Assembly (NCBI RefSeq): GCF_013343235.1
Contig: NZ_CP040094.1
Coordinates: 63,501 to 127,500, forward strand
Direction: 5' to 3'
DNA from: Nostoc sp. TCL240-02
GTDB taxonomy: Bacteria > Cyanobacteriota > Cyanobacteriia > Cyanobacteriales > Nostocaceae
Length of the DNA: 64,000 nt
Shown here: piece after piece, positions 17,885 through 27,785 of the stretch
How positions within the stretch are numbered: the stretch's first letter is position 1
How the letters are laid out: each line of letters opens with the position of its first letter
Made by a program: the position numbers and the translations under genes
Notes under the pieces: generated by a model
Databases searched by the model: none
The model's input: only the letters and a program-made list of their open reading frames with translations
Told to the model about the DNA's origin: nothing

Positions 17885-18649
17885 CTATGACACAGTAAGG
17901 TTACTCAAGTCGCTTGGGGTGAGGTTAGAGTGTACCACTTGACCATCGCGGAACCAAACGATGCGCTGGGTTTGACGGGCAACTTCTGGTTCATGTGTCA
18001 CCATGACAACGGTGATTCCACTGCTATTGAGTTCGCTAAAGATATCTAAGACTTCTTGGGTTGTGCGCGAATCAAGTGCGCCTGTGGGTTCATCGGCTAG
18101 GAGTACTACAGGACGATTGACAATGGCTCGTGCGATCGCTACTCTTTGTTGTTGTCCACCAGACAGTTGAGTTGGTTTGTTGTTGAGGCGATTTGCTAAA
18201 CCGACTCGCGTCAATGCAACTATTGCGCGATCGCTTCTTTCTTTTGGATTCACACCAGCATAAAGCATTGGCAGTATCACATTTTCTAATGCTGTTAGTT
18301 GGGGCAATAGGTGGAATTGTTGAAACACAAACCCCAGCTTTTTATTACGGATATGCGCCAATGAGCGATCGTCCATTTGGGCTACATCAAGATTATCTAA
18401 GTAATAATGTCCGGTTGTCGGACGATCTAAACAACCGATAATATTCATGGCTGTGGATTTGCCAGAACCTGAAGGGCCCATGATGGCACAATATTCGCCC
18501 TGTTCCACAATTAAGTTGACATCATTCAGCGCTCGTACCTCTGTTTCGCCGCTACCATAAATCTTGAAAATGTTTTCTAGTCGAATGATTGCTGGTTTCA
18601 CTAGAGGATTAGGAACCAGAGAATCGTTAATTGAAATAGTGTTTGTCAT
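17885..18649 (-). CDS. MacB/LolD-type ABC transporter ATP-binding protein
   Basis: 254 residues. Walker [11 protein letters not shown]-loop FVFQQFHLL, signature [14 protein letters not shown], Walker [14 protein letters not shown] and H-loop VTHEPE are intact. The '[11 protein letters not shown]' and '[10 protein letters not shown]' stretches are diagnostic for the MacB/LolD/DevA group, which drives export through FtsX-like permeases with a periplasmic adaptor. Neither a permease nor a membrane-fusion gene is adjacent, so it is an orphan subunit here. Homology to DevA of the heterocyst glycolipid exporter is family-level only. Confidence 0.9.
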   Translation of the reverse strand: MTNTISINDSLVPNPLVKPAIIRLENIFKIYGSGETEVRALNDVNLIVEQGEYCAIMGPSGSGKSTAMNIIGCLDRPTTGHYYLDNLDVAQMDDRSLAHIRNKKLGFVFQQFHLLPQLTALENVILPMLYAGVNPKERSDRAIVALTRVGLANRLNNKPTQLSGGQQQRVAIARAIVNRPVVLLADEPTGALDSRTTQEVLDIFSELNSSGITVVMVTHEPEVARQTQRIVWFRDGQVVHSNLTPSDLSNLTVS

Positions 18650-18891
18650 AAAGATTACAGGTAATCTTGGGCTGGTAAGTTACTTTTTTCCCAGTTGTAA
18701 CTATAGTAACCATCCTCACAAGGTAAATTGTCGGCAAGGAATTAGCGATCACTAATTCCTTTGATCAGTTAAGTTGGCACAATAAAATTAAAGTATCTTG
18801 TAAAAATCGTTATTTTCACGATCTTCGTCGAGCCTTCGCGTGAGACAAAAAATATTTATGCAAGAGACCAATGACAAATGACCAATAACAT

Positions 18892-20157
18892 CTAATTTCT
18901 TCCAAATCCCTTAGAAACTGAGCGCTTTTTTAAACTATCAGAATTTTTACCAGCAAACATCCATTGCAAATGCTGTGGTAACAGTTTGGCTAAATCATAC
19001 CGCTTTAAAATCGTCTCTCGCGCATTCGCACGAATTTTTTTCATCTCTTGAGGATGATTCAGCGCCTCTTCAACCCGATTAGCAATATCCTGGGGAGAAA
19101 AGAAATCTACTAACAATCCATTTACCTCATCATGGATGACCTCCAATACTGGCGGAGTCTTAGAAGCTATTAGTAAACATCCTGCTGCCATTACTTCTAA
19201 CATTGACCAGGATAAAACAAAAGGACGGGTTAAATAAATATGAGCAGAAGAAGCTTGTAAAACTTGAAGATACTCATTGTAAGGTAGTCTATCTGTAAAG
19301 TGCAGCCTTGATAAATCTAAAGATGATTTTAATTTTTCTAGCATTAACTGTTTATAAGTCTGACCATCGGGAAGATTCTTCCCATAAGCCACCCGATCTT
19401 CTCCTACAACTACTAGATGACACTTAGGTCTTCGCTGCTGAATTAGTGCCACTGTTTCCATAAACTGTGGAAATCCTCTATAAGTTTCCATTCCCCGTCC
19501 CACATAAGTTACCAACTCTTCAACATAGGAAAGGTCAAGATTTATTCTTGGTAAAACTAACTTTGCGTCTGGCTTGGGAACAAAATAATTGGTATCAATA
19601 CCATCATGAAGTACAGTGATTTTGCTATGATATTCTTTGGGAAATTGGTGACGCTGCCAATTAGTGGGAGAAAGTCCGCGATCGCAGCTATATAAATCAG
19701 TTAAAATCGGTGCATTTTTCACTCGGATACGGCATTCATCATCAGCATTCAGTGGTTCATTGGGATCAAAATCTGCATCCGAACCGTGAGCGTGATAAAA
19801 CCACTCGAAATAACACAATAATTCTGCTTTGGGAAAAACATCTTTCATAAATAAAGTCGGCCCCCAACCAGAATGACCATAAACTATATCTGGAAAGAAA
19901 CCCTCGGATTTTAATTTTTCGGACACGCGGTAGACAGCCTGAGCGGTGAGAACAGCATTTTCTAGGTTGCGAACATAATGGTGAGTTTGGGGAGCAGCTT
20001 CCCGAGAAGGAGTGTAAATAGCTTTAAAAACCCCAGGTATTTCGCCTTCACGACGATTTGTTCCAAAGACGACTTGGCAATTAGGATCTTGACCTAAAAC
20101 TGTCGCTAGGTTGCGAAATTGTGAGGGAAAATTGGGATGTAAAAATAAAACTTTCAT
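18892..20157 (-). CDS. GT4-type glycosyltransferase
   Basis: 421 residues with a two-Rossmann GT-B layout. The N-terminal acceptor domain begins MKVLFLHPNFPSQFRNLA. The C-terminal domain carries VTYVGRGMETYRGFPQFM, LVVVGEDRVAYG, a HFTDRLPYNEYLQVL loop and the donor-binding region SWSMLEVMAAGCLLIASKTPPVLEVIHDEVNGLLVDFF, which has the family's E-x7-E spacing. Such enzymes transfer sugars to polysaccharides or glycolipids; the donor and acceptor cannot be told from sequence. It stands alone between an ABC ATPase and a DUF429 gene. Confidence 0.9.
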   Translation of the reverse strand: MKVLFLHPNFPSQFRNLATVLGQDPNCQVVFGTNRREGEIPGVFKAIYTPSREAAPQTHHYVRNLENAVLTAQAVYRVSEKLKSEGFFPDIVYGHSGWGPTLFMKDVFPKAELLCYFEWFYHAHGSDADFDPNEPLNADDECRIRVKNAPILTDLYSCDRGLSPTNWQRHQFPKEYHSKITVLHDGIDTNYFVPKPDAKLVLPRINLDLSYVEELVTYVGRGMETYRGFPQFMETVALIQQRRPKCHLVVVGEDRVAYGKNLPDGQTYKQLMLEKLKSSLDLSRLHFTDRLPYNEYLQVLQASSAHIYLTRPFVLSWSMLEVMAAGCLLIASKTPPVLEVIHDEVNGLLVDFFSPQDIANRVEEALNHPQEMKKIRANARETILKRYDLAKLLPQHLQWMFAGKNSDSLKKRSVSKGFGRN

Positions 20158-20302
20158 TGGAATAATCTTGATTAAATTATTGCCAGATAAAATAAATTAA
20201 GACAAGCTATTTCAGATTATAAGATTATTTCTCACAATTTTTAGCAAGTAAATTTAGGTAAATGGTAGCCTGAAAATGCGACAATAATCGCAAATTCATG
20301 TT

Positions 20303-21076
20303 ATGACAATGAAATTTATTGGCATTGATTTAGGCTGGCGATCGCAACCAAGTGGATTATGCTGTTTAGAATGGATAGATGGACAACTGCAATTACTTGA
20401 TCTCGACCGCAAAGAAGCTATTGCAGACATCCTTACCTGGATCGATCAAAGCGTCCAACCAGACCAACCAGCAATCATCGCTGTAGATGCACCTACCCTC
20501 ATACCTAATGCTACCGGGAGTCGCCTCCCGGATAAACTCAGCCACAAATACTTTGGCAAATATCATGCAGGATGCTACCCAGCTAATCAAAACCTACCAT
20601 TCGCCGATCGCACCATCAACTTTGGTTTAGAATTAGAATCACGTGGTTTTGCCCACGCACCCACTATAGAACCACAAAAACTTAGCAGATATCAAATAGA
20701 AGTCTTCCCCCACCCAGCAATCGTTAACCTATTCAACTTAGAACGCATCCTCAAATACAAAAAAGGAAGGCTCACTGAGCGCCGCCTAGAACTAATCAAA
20801 CTCCAAAATTATCTTCTCAATATCCTCCCCTCTCTTTCTCCTCCTCTGCGTTCTCTGCGTCTCTGCGGTAGCCTACGGCAAGACGCTGCTGCGTCTACGT
20901 TCCTTCTTGAAATCCCCACCACAGGCGTAGCCCTCAAAGCAACCGAAGATAAACTAGATAGCTTAATTTGCGCTTACGTTGCTGCATACTGGTGGTATTG
21001 GGGAGAACAACGTAATTTGGTACTTGGCGATCGCACCACAGGCTACATTATCATCCCCCAAAGAATATTAGCCTAA
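20303..21076 (+). CDS. DUF429 family protein with an in-frame repeat insertion
   Basis: 257 residues from ATG 20303. The N terminus FIGIDLGWRS with its nuclease/RNase H-like beta-strand Asp, then AVDAPTLIPNATGSRLPDKL, the KYHAGCYPAN motif, EVFPHPAIVNLF and the C-terminal ATEDKLDSLICAYVAAYWWYWG define DUF429, whose function is not established. Between residues ~176 and ~200 (20831-20903) the conserved pattern is broken by SPPLRSLRLCGSLRQDAAAST. This is encoded by a typical dispersed repeat (CTCTGCGTTCTCTGCGTCTC and following) that keeps the frame open. Confidence 0.85.
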   Translation: MTMKFIGIDLGWRSQPSGLCCLEWIDGQLQLLDLDRKEAIADILTWIDQSVQPDQPAIIAVDAPTLIPNATGSRLPDKLSHKYFGKYHAGCYPANQNLPFADRTINFGLELESRGFAHAPTIEPQKLSRYQIEVFPHPAIVNLFNLERILKYKKGRLTERRLELIKLQNYLLNILPSLSPPLRSLRLCGSLRQDAAASTFLLEIPTTGVALKATEDKLDSLICAYVAAYWWYWGEQRNLVLGDRTTGYIIIPQRILA

Positions 21077-21113
21077 AATTGTAATATTGTAAGATTTAAC
21101 TCAAGGAGTTTTT

Positions 21114-21583
21114 ATGCAAAGAGTTAGTTCTAATTTGAGTTTAAAACAACTTTATGAAATTGACGAGCATCTCTGGTTAGAGGAAACAATCAAGTTATTA
21201 AAATCTAACCATTTAGAAAAATTAGACTTAGAAAACTTAATTGAGGAGCTAGAAAATTTGGGTCGTAGAGACAAAGCCAAGGTTGCTAGTTTATTAGAAC
21301 AAATTATTAGACATCTTTTATTGCTGCAATATTGGACAGAAGAATCTGAATATAACTCAGGACATTGGAAAGCAGAAATTAGAGGTTCTAGAAATCAATT
21401 AAAACGTCAGATAACAACGAATTTATATCAATTTTTAGAAAAAAATTAGCATCAATTTATGATGATGCTTTAGGATATGTAATTGATCAAACTAAGAGCA
21501 AACTCGATAAATTACCTCAATATTCTACTTACACCTTAGAACAGCTACTAGATATTAATTATCTACCTGAAAAGTTTTCATAA
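21114..21583 (+). pseudogene. DUF29 family gene with a single-base frameshift
   Basis: The first frame (21114-21449) gives 111 residues of a DUF29 protein: a YEIDEHLWLEETIKLL start, LDLENLIEELENLGRRDKAKV, then LYQFLEKN and a stop. One base over, the missing C-terminal part continues at once: KKLASIYDDALGYV and on to YTLEQLLDINYLPEKFS, stopping at 21583. The joint is a run of seven A's after TTAG; eight A's would restore the full protein of ~156 residues. It is therefore a recent mutation, a sequencing error or slippage. DUF29 proteins are common in cyanobacteria with unknown role. ATG 21114 follows AAGGAG. Confidence 0.85.
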
Positions 21584-21586
21584 AAA

Positions 21587-21611
21587 AGGCGTTGCTAAAT
21601 CAGCAACGCCT
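21587..21611 (-). terminator. Intrinsic terminator of the glycogen phosphorylase gene
   Basis: A perfect 10-bp stem, AGGCGTTGCT with AGCAACGCCT, has a five-base loop and is followed on the minus strand by six T's. It lies 33 bp after the phosphorylase stop. It could also work weakly for the DUF29 gene on the other strand. Confidence 0.85.
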
Positions 21612-21643
21612 AGTATAGAGTATTCAATAACTACTCAGCACTC

Positions 21644-24208
21644 TTACTCTGCCCAAGCAATTAACCTTGGCTCATAAGCATTAGCCAGATTTGGATTTTT
21701 CGGCAATACACGCAAAGACAAGCCCTGTAAACCAGAAGCGGTATAAGTAATATTACCCGTGTAAATGCTCAATTGTTGTGAATCCTCACCTTGGTAATCC
21801 ATCACCACTGTTACAGCGTTGACAATCTCACCATTGGCATCGATCGCACCTTGATATAACTCCACCTGCACATCATCATTGGTCAAGGTTGCTAAGTCAA
21901 CTTTGGCTTTGACAGCAACAGTTTGGTTAACTTCAATGTCTGAAGCTGCCGATACATCAACATCTTTGATTCTGATGTTGAACCAGTGTTCGCCCAATTT
22001 TTCTTTCCAAGCAGCTAGTTCTTTGGCTGGGGCATAGTTATCAACAGTCAGGGTATGATAGCGATCGCTAGCTGGGAAATAAGCCCTTTGTGCATATTCT
22101 CCTACCATCCGCGCTGTATTGAAGAACGGACAATTCAACCGAATTGCATCCTTCATTTTGGCAACCCACGGACGGGGTAAACCATCAGTATCCCGGTGTT
22201 CATAAAATAGTGGTACAACTTCCTTCTCTAACAACTCGTAGAGAGCATTTGCTTCTACTTCATCTTGGTAGTTAGGATCGTCGTAATTCTCTCCATGTCC
22301 GATTGCCCAGCCTGTACGGACGTAATCAGCTTCATCCCACCAGCCATCTAGTACACTTAAATTCGGCAATCCATTCATTGCGGCTTTCATGCCACTTGTA
22401 CCAGAGGCTTCCCGTGGACGACGCGGTGTGTTTAACCAGATATCGCAACCCGCAACCATCAACCGGGAGATGTGAATGTCGTAATTGGGAACAAACACTA
22501 CCTGTTTTTCTAAATGTTGTTCGCGGATAAAGTGATTGATCTCGCGGATGAGTTCTTTACCGGGAATATCCTTGGGATGTGCCTTACCAGCAATCACGAA
22601 TTGCACTTTCCGGTCTTTGTTAGCCAGCAGAAGCCGCTTAATCCGATCCAGATCGCGCATCCAGAGGGTAGCGCGTTTGTAGGTGGCAAAGCGACGGGCA
22701 AAGCCAATGGTGAAAGCGTAAGGATCTAAAACTTCTTGTGCTTGGGTAATTTCGGAAGCGGAAGCGCCGCGATCGGTTAAATGCTTGACCAAATGCTCCC
22801 GGACATACAAAATCATATCCAAGCGGCAGCGTTCATGATTGCGCCACAATTCTTCATCGGGTATAGCATCCATCCGATCCCACAATGGGCTATCTGGTGG
22901 TGCTGATGACCAATTTGGGCCTAGATAGCGATCGTACAATTCTTGAGTCGATTTTGCCACACAACTGCGAGCATGGACACCATTAGTAATTGCGGCGATC
23001 GGTACTTCTTCTACTGGTACTTTCTGCCACAAGCCCTGGAACATTTGCCGCGACACTACCCCGTGCAGTTGTGCGACACCATTAGAAAATGTTGCCATTT
23101 TCAACGCCAGCACCGCCATACTGAAAGGCCCAGATAAATCACCTGTATTCTCGCGCCCCAGTCCTAAAAATTGCTCTTTGGGCAACCCAAATATCTCTGC
23201 ATAGTACCCCAGGTAGTGCAGCATTTTATCGGGAGCGAACAAGTCAATTCCCGCCGGTACTGGTGTATGGGTAGTAAAAATATTACTGGAAGCCACCACC
23301 TGTTTAGCTTGGGCATAACTCAGCCCTTCTTCCTGAATCAGCAACCGGATGCGTTCTAGAGCAGAGAAGGCAGCGTGACCTTCATTCATGTGGTATGCAG
23401 TGACTTTCAGCCCCAAGGCTTTGAGCATTTGCACACCACCGATCCCCAGCATGATTTCCTGGTGGATACGCATATCAATGTCGCCACCGTACAGTTGATC
23501 TGTAATGTCGTGGTCGTAAGTATTGTTGGGTTCAATATTGGTGTCAAGCAGATACAAGGGAACTGTTCCCACCTGTACGCGCCAAACTCTAGCGTATACC
23601 TTGCGTCCTGGATAATCTACCGCAATCCGTAGCTCTGAACCATCGGCATTGCGCTCTAGATGCAAGGGCATATTATAGAAATCATTGAGCAAGTAGCGTT
23701 CTTGCTGCCAGCCATCAGCATTGAGATACTGGGCAAAGTAGCCTTGCTGATACAGCAAACCTACACCGACAAGCGGTAGCCCCAAATCACTAGCAGATTT
23801 GAGGTGATCCCCCGCCAGAACGCCTAAGCCGCCAGAATAGACGGGTAAACAATCAACAAGTCCAAATTCCGCCGAAAAATAGGCGTAGCATTCTTTTGGT
23901 TTGTCTTCGCGTTGTTTTTGATACCAAGTGCGTTCTTGCAAATAATCGTCTAACTGACGGTCAGCTCGATCCATTTGCGCTAGAAAGCCTTCATCTTCAA
24001 CAACTTCCAAAAGCCGTGATTGCGAGATAGTACCGAGCATCAACACTGGATTGTGATGGCTAGACTCCCACAAATCAGAGTCTAATCGACGAAATAAATC
24101 TTTGCTCTCAACGTTCCAATCCCAGTGCAAGTTATATGCTAACCGCCGCAGTGGTTCGAGTCGCGGTGGTAGTGAAGGGGATACGTTAAATGTGCGAATT
24201 GGCTGCAT
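21644..24208 (-). CDS. glgP: Alpha-glucan (glycogen) phosphorylase
   Basis: 854 residues from ATG 24208 (an in-frame TTG at 24226 is less likely). GT35 enzyme that releases glucose-1-phosphate from glycogen. Landmarks: YFSAEFGLVDCLPVYSGGLGVLAGDHLK, LHGVVSRQMF, ITNGVHARSCV, FAGRRFATYKRATL-like FARRFATYKRATL, and the pyridoxal-phosphate region EASGTSGMKAAMNGLPNLSVLDGWWDE with the cofactor Lys in GMKAAMNG. The length and the presence of a DUF3417-like N-terminal section fit the bacterial/archaeal GlgP type rather than the muscle type. It is a single gene with its own terminator; it supports carbon use in the dark or during nitrogen stress. Confidence 0.95.
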   Translation of the reverse strand: MQPIRTFNVSPSLPPRLEPLRRLAYNLHWDWNVESKDLFRRLDSDLWESSHHNPVLMLGTISQSRLLEVVEDEGFLAQMDRADRQLDDYLQERTWYQKQREDKPKECYAYFSAEFGLVDCLPVYSGGLGVLAGDHLKSASDLGLPLVGVGLLYQQGYFAQYLNADGWQQERYLLNDFYNMPLHLERNADGSELRIAVDYPGRKVYARVWRVQVGTVPLYLLDTNIEPNNTYDHDITDQLYGGDIDMRIHQEIMLGIGGVQMLKALGLKVTAYHMNEGHAAFSALERIRLLIQEEGLSYAQAKQVVASSNIFTTHTPVPAGIDLFAPDKMLHYLGYYAEIFGLPKEQFLGLGRENTGDLSGPFSMAVLALKMATFSNGVAQLHGVVSRQMFQGLWQKVPVEEVPIAAITNGVHARSCVAKSTQELYDRYLGPNWSSAPPDSPLWDRMDAIPDEELWRNHERCRLDMILYVREHLVKHLTDRGASASEITQAQEVLDPYAFTIGFARRFATYKRATLWMRDLDRIKRLLLANKDRKVQFVIAGKAHPKDIPGKELIREINHFIREQHLEKQVVFVPNYDIHISRLMVAGCDIWLNTPRRPREASGTSGMKAAMNGLPNLSVLDGWWDEADYVRTGWAIGHGENYDDPNYQDEVEANALYELLEKEVVPLFYEHRDTDGLPRPWVAKMKDAIRLNCPFFNTARMVGEYAQRAYFPASDRYHTLTVDNYAPAKELAAWKEKLGEHWFNIRIKDVDVSAASDIEVNQTVAVKAKVDLATLTNDDVQVELYQGAIDANGEIVNAVTVVMDYQGEDSQQLSIYTGNITYTASGLQGLSLRVLPKNPNLANAYEPRLIAWAE

Positions 24209-24778
24209 AGGTTGGCAAAACTCCAAGTTGAATTATGGTTATTGTTTACTGTCTTTACCAATGTTGCCAATTCTTTATACTGTAGTTTGTGAAGAAGCGA
24301 TGACTTTGTTAAGCATTGAGAATTCTTTTTAACATCGTTGCTAAAGTTTACACCAAGGTGTTTCTAATTCTATGCGTTACTCTCAGCCATATACTTGGTA
24401 TATTAAGATTTAATCATTGAGTGGTATGTATCACTGAAAAAAATCTAGTTTTGAATAAATAATTTATATTTATTTTAGTATTGCTTCCGGGGATCAGTTC
24501 TACTGTCTTAGCTAAGGGTGAAATTTCCTCGTAGCTGTTTCCACAAAGGTTAAATTTTTAATTATTTTTTAATAAAATTGTGCGGGAAAATAAGCAGCTA
24601 TGATTCTTAGGTTAGGGATTAGTTTGAGAAGATGTGATACAAAGTAACCCATGTAGACATCACTTAAAAGAGGAATGCGTAAAAATAATACCAAGGAGTT
24701 AACTAGGAAAAGCGTCGCAAACTACTTGGTATAAATTTTGGATACTAAATCAGGAAAATAACTTCTTAGCGTGTTATC
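24209..24778. other. Gene-free AT-rich region
   Basis: About 570 bases between the divergently placed start of glgP and the end of a small minus-strand gene. It must contain the glgP promoter. I see no ORF with coding character, no tRNA and no clear repeat. Confidence 0.45.
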
Positions 24779-25102
24779 TTATGAACCTAGTGAAGGCTGA
24801 TCTTTGGTATTTTTTGTCATTGACAAAGCTACAGCAGCTGCATAAGCAATCTCCGCTGCCATTTGATAAGCAAGTTTGATACTTGATGAAGCGTCCTTGA
24901 CTTTAGGAGAAAGAGAAGCTTTTTTTCGGCGCGACTCTTGTTTGATATCACCCGCTACAATAGCTCGCTGTAAAATGATCCAGGCATCTAGGTCTTCTGA
25001 GTCATAATTACTTTGAAGTTGCGATCGCAGTTGTTCTTCGGCTACAACACTCAAATAGCCGCTATTTAGAGCTTCTTGGACAATTTCTTTAATTAAAGCC
25101 AT
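24779..25102 (-). CDS. Hypothetical small protein
   Basis: 107 residues from ATG 25102 (MALIKEIVQEALNSGYLSVVAEEQLRSQLQ), preferred over an upstream in-frame GTG. The first ~50 residues form helices with a YLSVVAEEQLR..L pattern, followed by DLDAWIILQRAIVAGDI; this arrangement recurs in cyanobacterial proteins of unknown function. The C-terminal third has an Ala-rich helix (KLAYQMAAEIAYAAAVALSM) that is only weakly hydrophobic. No function can be given. Confidence 0.6.
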   Translation of the reverse strand: MALIKEIVQEALNSGYLSVVAEEQLRSQLQSNYDSEDLDAWIILQRAIVAGDIKQESRRKKASLSPKVKDASSSIKLAYQMAAEIAYAAAVALSMTKNTKDQPSLGS

Positions 25103-26457
25103 AATTTGAACCAAGTGTGTGAGTTAAAACCGATACCTCAATGTGGTCAATTTGATGTTGTTTTGTGGACTTCTCCTGGAAACTAAGCTAAGTTTTAGCT
25201 TTCTTTACAATAAAATTTATAATGAGTAACACCAAGCACGCATCACCCGCTTGGCTCACCCGAATGGGTGATTTACAAATTTTTAGATATAAGTAATAAG
25301 GAAGAAGAAAATTTTGAGCTTTTGAAGGAAGAGCGTGTAACCAGTATAGTAGATATCATTCTGAGTTTAACGCCCAATTATTAAATTACTTGGACAGCAA
25401 AGGTAGAAATATAGACAAAAATGACAATTAACAACTCAGAGCATCTTTAAAATTACCGTCCTCAATGATTTTTATCTAAGTGTATAAAATTATTTAAGAG
25501 TAGCGATAGCTCCATAAAAAAAGTTAGCTAATTTACAAGATTCTCATCACCAATCAACTTATTTATTAAGAGTGTTCCACTAAAAATAAAATGTGTTATT
25601 GTTAAAAGCAACTGTTATTAAAAACGATTCATGTAATTACAAGCATGAATTTGCTAGTCTGTAAATCATCTGTGTGCAACATGATTGGAGCAGCATACTC
25701 TAGAAATTCGTTGCAAGAAAGCCGTCATAGTAGTCGGGGAAGCGCTTACTTGTTTGCACCGATGGTCAACTTCAATGTGATGGCTGATGTAGGGGATAAT
25801 CCACCCTAATTGGGTTTTGTGGGGCAATAATACCCAATTAAACCCAACAATAATTACATTGTTATGCTAGGCAGAAATTTTATCTAAATTTTTAAATATA
25901 GTCTAGTTAAATGTATTTTTTGTTGCAACATAGCTTGTGGAACTGAGTTGTTTTAAAAGACTAAAACCGCCTGATAGAAAGTAGCCTCAAGGCAAACAAC
26001 TCAATCCCTAGTTTCGTAACAAGCTTTGCAAATTTGCCAGATAACTAAAACAGTATCCTATCTAAACCAACCAATTTACCCATCAGATAATTTCATAGTC
26101 TGGGGTTTGACCCTACAATGCACTAAGATTTTTTGTCAATTGCTCTGGTGAAAAAGAAGCAAAGTTTTTACATGCCTTGACTGGTACAAAAGCTTCTATA
26201 GATCCAAGGTAGTTGTGCATATCAAGTGGGTAATTATAACACACCTAATTTCAAGAATTGCTCACATAGTTAAAGTCAGACTGTAGGTTTTTCAAAATTT
26301 GGGAAACTATCTAAAAATATGGGTAAATTTCGGTAATACTGCCAACTAAGCTTAATGTATTAAGAAATACAAGATTTCTTTACATGGCAGAAGATTCGGA
26401 TACAGGCAAAACACTTTCAATACTGTCAACACCAATTAATTGAAGAGATATGTAGCC
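25103..26457. other. Long intergenic region of 1.35 kb with one candidate small ORF
   Basis: AT-rich with no recognised RNA. 25238-25272 can form a hairpin (TCACCCG/CGAATGGGTGA arms). A GC-richer island at 25645-25830 contains a 54-codon ORF listed separately, followed by a CCAATTA/TAATTGG-type inverted repeat around 25806-25846. The remainder up to the acyltransferase start looks non-coding. Confidence 0.5.
25645..25809 (+). CDS. Candidate small ORF, 54 residues
   Basis: ATG 25645 to TAA 25809, with an internal in-frame ATG at 25681 that would give 42 residues (MIGAAYSRNSLQESRHSSRG onward, ending MVNFNVMADVGDNPP). Base composition is richer in G and C than the flanking AT-rich DNA, and amino-acid use is balanced, which favours coding. 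There is no recognised family and no clear ribosome-binding site, so this stays tentative. Confidence 0.3.
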   Translation: MNLLVCKSSVCNMIGAAYSRNSLQESRHSSRGSAYLFAPMVNFNVMADVGDNPP

Positions 26458-27159
26458 ATGCCTAACGAGCAATATTTTTCAAAATTGCAGCGTGTGCAAG
26501 AACTTGTAGTAACTACTGTGTTAGGGGATCTTCCTACACTTATTCTGGGGCCAAAGTTGCGTAGTTTAGGATATCGGAGTATTTTTGCTCAAATAGGCAG
26601 TCCAGTTTATATTCAAAATGGTGTTGAATTTAACGGTGCTTCTTGTATTGAGATAGGCAGTGGAGTCTATATTTTCAAGGGTGTACGCATGGATGCTAGA
26701 GGACACAAAAATAATAAAATTCATCTAGGCAATAGAGTGGCTATTGAGCGTAACGTTGATATAGGGTGTTTGGAAAATACGTGTATACATATTGATGAAG
26801 ACACCTTCATTGCTCCAAACGTATGTATTGAGGGGCCAGGAGACATTAAAATTGGCAAACACTGCATGATTGCTGCCCACTCCGGGATATATGCCAATAA
26901 TCATAATTTTGCCGATCCGATGGAGCTAATTAAATACCAAGGTGTTACTCGCAAGGGAATTGTGATTGAAGATGATTGTTGGCTAGGTCATGGAGTAACG
27001 GTATTAGATGGCGTTACCATTGGCAAAGGTAGTGTTATTGGTGCGGGAGCAGTTGTCAATAAAGATATTCCTCCTTTATCCGTTGCTGTAGGCATACCTG
27101 CACGAGTAGTCAAAAACCGAATTGGCAAAGACCTAGCAAAAGTTCAAACTGAGAAATAG
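26458..27159 (+). CDS. Hexapeptide-repeat (LbetaH) acyltransferase
   Basis: 233 residues from ATG 26458 (a TTG at 26440 extends it by six codons). The body is a left-handed beta-helix built of [LIV]-G-x4 hexads (IEIGSGVYIFKGVRMDA, IHLGNRVAIERNVDIG, IKIGKHCMIAAHSGI), then NHNFADP with the presumed catalytic His, and the closing WLGHGVTVLDGVTIGKGSVIGAGAVVNKDIPPLSVAVGIPARVVKNR typical of the NodL/WbbJ/LacA acetyltransferases. It probably O- or N-acetylates a sugar in cell-surface glycan synthesis. No glycan cluster surrounds it. Confidence 0.9.
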   Translation: MPNEQYFSKLQRVQELVVTTVLGDLPTLILGPKLRSLGYRSIFAQIGSPVYIQNGVEFNGASCIEIGSGVYIFKGVRMDARGHKNNKIHLGNRVAIERNVDIGCLENTCIHIDEDTFIAPNVCIEGPGDIKIGKHCMIAAHSGIYANNHNFADPMELIKYQGVTRKGIVIEDDCWLGHGVTVLDGVTIGKGSVIGAGAVVNKDIPPLSVAVGIPARVVKNRIGKDLAKVQTEK

Positions 27160-27473
27160 GGAATTGGGAATTGGGAATTGGGCATTGGGCATTACAACTA
27201 TCTCCTGTGAACTATTTTGGGAAACCTTTGTTGTTAGTCAACGTCACAAGAGTAAATAATCTGTGAGTTATTTTTGAAGGGCATCTAATCTTGCACGATT
27301 CTCAATAACCGCAGGATAGGCACTGCTAGTCCCTAATCCCCAGTCCCCAATCCCCAGTCGCCAGAGTCCTCTAAAAAAGGGACGAGATTTGGGTAATATA
27401 AAGTAGCTATCTTTTCTGCATGGCAGATCCTCAAAGAAAAGCTTTCTTTGTTTTACCCGTTGGAGATATTTCT
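27160..27473. repeat. Intergenic region with heptanucleotide repeats and the psbI leader
   Basis: 27160-27192 is a tandem GGGAATT/GGGCATT heptamer array, and 27330-27362 is a CCCCAGT/CCCCAAT array, both of STRR type. The last ~90 bases lead into psbI and contain GGAGA nine bases before its ATG. Confidence 0.7.
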
Positions 27474-27590
27474 ATGCTGACTTTAAAAATCGCTGTTTAT
27501 ATTGTTGTTGCCTTCTTCGTAACTATCTTCATCTTCGGATTTTTGTCGAACGATCCTGCTCGTAACCCCGGCCGTCGGGACTTAGAGTAA
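27474..27590 (+). CDS. psbI: Photosystem II reaction centre protein I
   Basis: 38 residues: [20 protein letters not shown] followed by [18 protein letters not shown]. This is the standard PsbI: one transmembrane helix, then the stromal SNDPxRNPxRxD tail. PsbI sits at the edge of the PSII core beside CP43 and D1 and helps assembly and stability. A good GGAGA lies upstream. The gene is monocistronic, with a hairpin at 27644-27674 probably acting as terminator or 3' stabiliser. Confidence 0.97.
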
Positions 27591-27643
27591 AAGGGCGATA
27601 AATCATCCGCGACTTTGGAAGGCGGAAAATACTAAACGCCACA

Positions 27644-27674
27644 GAAACTTACTAAGCGAAATTTAGTAAGTTTC
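27644..27674 (+). terminator. Hairpin downstream of psbI
   Basis: A 12-bp perfect stem, GAAACTTACTAA with TTAGTAAGTTTC, and a 7-base loop lie 53 bp after the psbI stop. The following TTCCTCC is only partly U-rich, so it may be an mRNA 3' stabiliser rather than a strong terminator. Confidence 0.5.
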
Positions 27675-27785
27675 TTCCTCCAGGTAGCTTGCTGTAGGTA
27701 GCAGAAGGCGACAGTCGGAAGGCAGAATGTATGTTTATCCTTCCGTCCGTCATTTGGCTGTTTGTTAGCCCGATTTTGCTCACTT

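Noticed and set aside
17885..18649. DevA of the heterocyst glycolipid exporter
   Set aside because: Same ATPase subgroup, but no DevB/DevC-like genes adjoin; only the family can be claimed.
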